A DNA stretch of 8,948 bases, taken from assembly GCA_902480035.1 (NCBI GenBank), contig CABSRC010000070.1, positions 1 to 8,948 on the forward strand. Reading direction: 5' to 3'. The stretch is from an uncultured Streptococcus sp. Its GTDB lineage: Bacteria; Bacillota; Bacilli; Lactobacillales; Streptococcaceae. Each line of letters begins with the position of its first letter. Within the stretch, counting starts at the first letter, position 1. Of the stretch, positions 5,493 through 8,948 are shown piece by piece. The notes beneath the pieces are model-generated. The model was not told the DNA's origin and did no database searches. It saw only the letters and a list, made by a program, of their open reading frames with translations. The position numbers and the translations under genes were made by a program.

Positions 5493-6769
5493 TGCTAATA
5501 GGATTACGAATCATTAGTATCATGTTCGACTTATTTCTGGCAAGTGTTTTATTTTTTAGGCCAATATCCAAAAGTAAACATTCAAAAGAGACACTTTTAG
5601 TCCTTTGTTGTTGCTTTCTTTTTCATGTGGCTCTTGTGTTCATTTTTTTAGAAAGTCGCGTATTTTTAGTTAGCAATCTCTTTCTTAGTATTGTAGAATC
5701 CTCTCTTGTAGCACTTTATTTTGGCTACTCCTTTCGTGATTCCTCTTTTTGGATATTCTTACAAACAAGCCTGACATTATTAGCCGGAGCTGTCCTCAAT
5801 CAAGCTATCCAACTATTTCTTCCACTGTCAAAAGTATCGAAAAATTTAGAACTGATTAGTGGTTACCTTGCCATCAGTTTTCTTTTTTCAACTGTGATCA
5901 CTCTTGTTCTTCGACAGTTATTTCGAACACATCAAAAGTTAAGCATGGCAACATCTAGAAGAAATTGGCTTTATCAATTTATCGTGCCGATTTTATCGAT
6001 TATTTTTGCCTTTACTGTATCTGCTATTCAAGGGCAAGTATTTGGACCAGATTATCTTTCTGTCATTTCACTCTTGTCTCTTATTGTATTGTCGTTTTCC
6101 TCGCTTTATTTTACCTTACATCTTTCTCAACAACAGCACGCTTATTATCAAAATAAATTAGATAAAGAACAGCTTCAATTCCAATTAAGAGAAACACAAC
6201 AGTCTCAAGAGGAATACCAACGATTGCAAAGTCTTCGGCATGACTTAAAAAATAAACATTTAACTCTGTTGGCACTTCTAGAAGAAAATCCAGATGAGGC
6301 TAGAGAGTATCTTCACTCGTTAACTGATAGTATTTCAGGAAAACAAACCTTTTACTCCAAAAATCCAACAATTAATTTTTTACTGAATCAAAAACTGCAC
6401 GATGTTGAAGATGAAATTGAATTGGAAATTGACTGCTTTGTCCCTCAAGAATTATCTATTCAACCTGATATTCTAGCTGTTATTTTAGGAAATTGTTTAG
6501 ATAATAGTATTTCAGCCTGTCTTCGATTAACTGATAAATCGGAGAGAACATTGGCTCTGAATATACGTTATTTTCAGCAAAACCTATTTATTTCGATCAA
6601 CAATACCTTTAATGAACAAGAACAAGAGACTCGTAAAACACGTCAAAGAGATGGTTGGGGCTTACGAAACGTTGATGCTCTAGTACAAGAATACCAAGGA
6701 ACTGTCAAGCGTTTCAAAGAAAATGGCCACTATCGAACGGAGATTCTCTTACCAAGTCCAATAAACTAA
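5492..6769 (+). CDS. Multi-pass sensor histidine kinase, Agr/ComD-like (HPK10) type
   Basis: Membrane kinase of 425 residues, partner of the LytTR regulator. The N-terminal half has six or seven hydrophobic segments (about 3-23, 34-53, 58-78, 86-110, 120-140, 160-180, 187-209). A coiled-coil-like linker rich in Gln and Glu follows at 212-245. The phosphoacceptor region is SLRHDLKNKH with His250, the form used by Agr/ComD-type kinases instead of the usual HE. The GHKL ATP-binding domain has the N-box ILGNCLDNSISAC (331-343, Asn334 and Asn338) and the G-box DGWGLRNV (387-394). The family senses secreted peptides or envelope stress through its membrane domain. No small peptide precursor gene is visible nearby, so the ligand is unknown. 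No strong terminator follows directly; the transcript may run into the hairpins at 7045-7083 or 7191-7240. Confidence 0.92.
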   Translation: MLIGLRIISIMFDLFLASVLFFRPISKSKHSKETLLVLCCCFLFHVALVFIFLESRVFLVSNLFLSIVESSLVALYFGYSFRDSSFWIFLQTSLTLLAGAVLNQAIQLFLPLSKVSKNLELISGYLAISFLFSTVITLVLRQLFRTHQKLSMATSRRNWLYQFIVPILSIIFAFTVSAIQGQVFGPDYLSVISLLSLIVLSFSSLYFTLHLSQQQHAYYQNKLDKEQLQFQLRETQQSQEEYQRLQSLRHDLKNKHLTLLALLEENPDEAREYLHSLTDSISGKQTFYSKNPTINFLLNQKLHDVEDEIELEIDCFVPQELSIQPDILAVILGNCLDNSISACLRLTDKSERTLALNIRYFQQNLFISINNTFNEQEQETRKTRQRDGWGLRNVDALVQEYQGTVKRFKENGHYRTEILLPSPIN

Positions 6770-6870
6770 TGATCCTTCTCCTTCAAGGCCTTATTAAGGT
6801 AATTTATAAAAAAGAGGCTAGGCAAAATCTGTCCAGACTTTGATGTTTGATAGAAGTAACAGTGAGACGC

Positions 6871-6930
6871 AGTGGTTGATTGCTTAAACCGCTACTTTGA
6901 GGTGGAGGATAGAACTTGCGAAGCAAGTTC
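6871..6930 (-). repeat. BOX-like interspersed repeat
   Basis: Read on the minus strand it has the architecture of the pneumococcal BOX junction: a hairpin with a short TTC loop (GAACTTGC/GCAAGTTC, 6930-6912), then TTCTATCC, then CCACCTCAAAG and a second stem AGCGGTT/AACCACT-like (6893-6871) ending in GTTTAAGC. In BOX the matching parts, as I recall them, are ACTTCGTCAGT, TTCTATC, ACAACCTCAAAACAG and GTTTTGAGC. The sequence is diverged and the outer BOX ends are not evident, so it is a relative or remnant. Such repeats are moved in trans and can fold in RNA. Confidence 0.45.
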
Positions 6931-7044
6931 CCCAAGTCTTTGTTCGCTTATTTAGCTCCAATGATAAGGGGAACAATATTTCCTTGATCTGCAACCTCCA
7001 ACACTCTCCCAGACTGTTGGAACTATACGCAGGTGGAAAAATTG

Positions 7045-7083
7045 AAAAGGTGTGGGGAAGCTTTTTTCAACCTTTTTTATTTT
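7045..7083 (+). terminator. Weak terminator candidate for the two-component operon
   Basis: AAAAGGT (7045-7051) pairs with ACCTTTT (7070-7076), followed by TTATTTT. The loop is long (18 nt) and the stem A-rich, so termination would be partial. Confidence 0.35.
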
Positions 7084-7190
7084 GCGGACTTTTTTCCCAC
7101 TTCATTAGGATATTGATAAACTATTTTCGCGGTCATCCTTTATCGAAATCTTCAGCATCTTCCTTATTTCAAAAAAGAAAAATAAAAAGA

Positions 7191-7240
7191 CTCTTAGAGA
7201 AGTTTGCAGATCTGCAGAGCCTTCTCTAGGAGCTTTTTTC
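7191..7240. terminator. Strong bidirectional terminator next to the pepN stop
   Basis: CTCTTAGAGAAG (7191-7202) pairs with CTTCTCTAGGAG (7221-7232), a 12-bp stem with one T-G pair. The loop contains a further palindrome TGCAGATCTGCA (7205-7216). Plus strand: followed by CTTTTTTCTTT. Minus strand: followed by TCTTTTTATTTTT. It can end pepN from the right and the LytTR operon from the left. Confidence 0.85.
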
Positions 7241-7241
7241 T

Positions 7242-8948
7242 TTATTTTGTAGCTAGAAGCGCTGCTTCAACAGCTGCTTTCTCACGGTCGATCAGATCGA
7301 TACGAGCGGCGATTTCCTTGATTCCCATCTTGATATTGCGGCTAATCGCCATATCATCCAATTGAGGTTCAAAGAAGGCCTTGTATTCATTCAACCGTTC
7401 ACGGGTCTTGAAACAGTTAGCTGGGTAGATAACAAACTTATCAAAGCTCATATCCCCACCGAGGGCTTTCTTGATCCAATCCCAGTTTTCACGCGCCCAA
7501 GTCCAAGTTCTTCCTTGGGTAAAGTCATCGTGCAAGAAGTTGTAGTACCAACTCATAGCCAAGTCCTGAGGTTTCACCACATCCTTGTTCTTCCACTCCT
7601 TCAATAGACTTTCCAAAGTTTCCTCATCCTTGGTATAAGAAAGTGCAGCCGCCAACTGGCGTTTAAAGTTTCCATCAACTGTCTTCACATAGGTATCCAG
7701 GTATTGTTGGCTAAGCTTCTTGGTTTCCTGGTGCTTGATTTGGTTGACCAAGATTTGCAGGCGGATGGCAGCTGGAAGTTTTTCCAAATCATCTGCACGT
7801 GCTTCAAAGATAGCGCTCGCTTGAGCTTTTGCAGCTTCATCATTGGCCTTGATCATATTAGAAATCATTAGCTGACGAACTTTTTCGTCTTCTTCTGTTT
7901 CACCAGGCTTAGCTTCTAGACCCAAGCGTTCAAAGTTGTAACGGTTCAAGCGTTTCAACAACTCATGGAAGGCAGCTTCTGTTTCAGTTCCTTCATCCAC
8001 AAAGAGACTGATTCCAGCTAAGACGCTCGAAACAGCTGAAACAACCAAGTAGGAACTTTCTTCTGTCAGGTGTTCAATCACTGGCAAGAGGCTTGCATAA
8101 GAAATTTGACCACTTTCAGCTAAAAGACGACGTTCTTGAACCACTTGTAATTTTGAAGTGCTATCCAAGCTAGCAAGGTCAGCAAGAATGTCTTCCAACA
8201 ATTCCCCACGGTAGTCACTGATATAGTGAGCTGTATTTTCTGTATTGAAGCGAAGAGCTCCGCTGTTAGCTGCTTTCAAGGCACTGTAGTTTGGAATTTC
8301 TAAGACTTCAGTTTCCAAAGTATCTGGAATACCGGTCCAGTTGCTGTTCAAAGGAACAACCCACTTGCGTCCTTTTTCTTCTCTTTCTCCGATGAAGAAC
8401 TGCTCTTGACGGATGATCAAGGTATCGTTTTCCACAGAAGCTGAAACAACAGGGTATCCTGGTTGCTCCAACCAAGAATCCATAAAGGCTGCGACATCAC
8501 GACCTGAAGCTTGCCCAAGAGCATCCCAAAGGTCACGACCGATAGTATTGCCGTATTGGTGTTTTTCAAAGTAGATCTTCAACCCTTTACGGAAGGCGTC
8601 ATCGCCTAACCAGCGGCGGAGCATATGCATGAGACGGCTACCTTTGGCGTAAACGATTGCTGGGTCAAAGAGGGTGTTGATCTCATCAGGGTGTTTGACT
8701 TCCACATGGACGGATTGAACGCCATCTGTAGCATCGCGTTTCAAGGCAGCAGGCACTCCAGTTGTTTGGAAGTCTTCAAAGATATTCCAGCTTGGTTCAA
8801 TGGCATCCAAGCTGACATATTCCATCATATTGGCAAAGCTTTCATTCAACCAGAGATCATCCCACCACTTCATGGTCACAAGGTTTCCGAACCATTGGTG
8901 AGCCAATTCGTGAGCCACTACCAAGGCTACTGTTTGACGGCTTTGGGC
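7242..8948 (-). CDS. pepN: Aminopeptidase N, C-terminal part (5' end outside window)
   Basis: Cytoplasmic zinc metallopeptidase of family M1, which removes N-terminal residues from peptides taken up or produced by turnover. 568 residues are visible of about 850; the N-terminal domain and the GAMEN substrate motif lie beyond the right edge. In visible numbering the zinc motif HELAH occupies 13-17 (His13, His17, catalytic Glu14), the third ligand is Glu36 in NESFA, and the catalytic Tyr100 sits in VYAKGSRLMHML. The rest is the helical C-terminal ERAP1-like domain, ending in LLATK. The frame is unbroken and the active site complete, so the gene is likely functional. It is more G+C-rich than the LytTR/ABC module (29 of 60 at 8641-8700). 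In pneumococcus pepN precedes ciaR directly, as I recall; here other genes lie between. It ends at the bidirectional terminator. Confidence 0.96.
   Translation of the reverse strand, partial: AQSRQTVALVVAHELAHQWFGNLVTMKWWDDLWLNESFANMMEYVSLDAIEPSWNIFEDFQTTGVPAALKRDATDGVQSVHVEVKHPDEINTLFDPAIVYAKGSRLMHMLRRWLGDDAFRKGLKIYFEKHQYGNTIGRDLWDALGQASGRDVAAFMDSWLEQPGYPVVSASVENDTLIIRQEQFFIGEREEKGRKWVVPLNSNWTGIPDTLETEVLEIPNYSALKAANSGALRFNTENTAHYISDYRGELLEDILADLASLDSTSKLQVVQERRLLAESGQISYASLLPVIEHLTEESSYLVVSAVSSVLAGISLFVDEGTETEAAFHELLKRLNRYNFERLGLEAKPGETEEDEKVRQLMISNMIKANDEAAKAQASAIFEARADDLEKLPAAIRLQILVNQIKHQETKKLSQQYLDTYVKTVDGNFKRQLAAALSYTKDEETLESLLKEWKNKDVVKPQDLAMSWYYNFLHDDFTQGRTWTWARENWDWIKKALGGDMSFDKFVIYPANCFKTRERLNEYKAFFEPQLDDMAISRNIKMGIKEIAARIDLIDREKAAVEAALLATK

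Larger units (their letters stand above)
6770..7190. other. Non-coding stretch between the kinase and pepN
   Basis: About 420 bases hold no gene I can support. The only long open frame (6897-7229) starts with TTG inside a repeat, has no ribosome site and runs through the terminators. What can be seen: a BOX-like element (6871-6930), a 7-bp hairpin TCCAACA/TGTTGGA at 6997-7021, a terminator-like structure at 7045-7083 and A+T-rich sequence to 7190. It may be repeat debris left at an insertion site. Confidence 0.5.

Noticed and set aside
6883..6888. A further CiaR half-site (TTTAAG on the minus strand)
   Set aside because: It is a single copy inside the BOX-like repeat, with no partner 5 bp away and no -10 box at 10 bp.
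6897..7229. Open frame of 110 codons downstream of the kinase
   Set aside because: TTG start, no ribosome site, overlaps the BOX-like repeat and two terminator structures, and shows no recognisable protein features.
1..8948. CRISPR arrays, tRNA or rRNA genes, insertion sequences, integrases, attachment sites
   Set aside because: I saw no regularly spaced repeat-spacer units, cloverleaf or rRNA sequence, transposase or integrase motifs, or paired att-like repeats flanking the module.

Overview
The window looks like a chromosomal segment of an oral Streptococcus, most likely of the Mitis/Sanguinis side of the genus. The evidence is a near-textbook CiaR, a CiaH sharing the pneumococcal kinase core, a streptococcal PepN, a streptococcal-style BioY, and a BOX-like intergenic repeat. 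I cannot name the species from sequence alone.

Layout, left to right. (1) Bases 1-1458, minus strand: the ciaR-ciaH two-component operon, with ciaH running off the left edge. (2) Bases 1594-2115, minus strand, directly upstream of ciaR: an unrecognised 173-residue single-pass membrane protein with a Gly/Gln/Pro/Asn-rich outer tail. Its promoter carries four phased CiaR-type half-sites at an 11-bp period, ending exactly 10 bp before a perfect TATAAT. No terminator separates it from ciaR. (3) Bases 2258-2912, plus strand: bioY (biotin uptake S component) with a consensus promoter, a BirA-like operator and a terminator. (4) Bases 2995-6769: an A+T-rich module of an ABC exporter (permease and ATPase, minus strand) divergent from a LytTR response regulator and a GHKL/HPK10-type sensor kinase (plus strand). 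The shared 148-bp control region holds two 9-bp direct repeats 21 bp apart, just upstream of the -35 of the ABC promoter. (5) Bases 6770-7241: a non-coding stretch with a BOX-like repeat, several hairpins and a strong bidirectional terminator. (6) Bases 7242-8948, minus strand: the C-terminal two thirds of aminopeptidase N (pepN).

How the parts may work together. In pneumococcus pepN lies directly upstream of ciaRH on the same strand, as I recall it. Here about 5.7 kb of other genes separates them, so this is an accessory insertion point next to a core regulator. The LytTR system probably senses a peptide or envelope signal and switches on its divergent ABC exporter, as in other streptococcal LytTR/ABC loci. 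The CiaR array suggests that the 173-residue envelope protein is a CiaR target. Read-through from its promoter into ciaRH would create a positive feedback loop, in the same position that ciaX occupies upstream of ciaR in S. mutans.

The most interesting observations are the four-box CiaR array with its unrecognised surface protein and the LytTR repeat pair between the exporter and its regulator. Both are inferences from sequence and need experimental tests.
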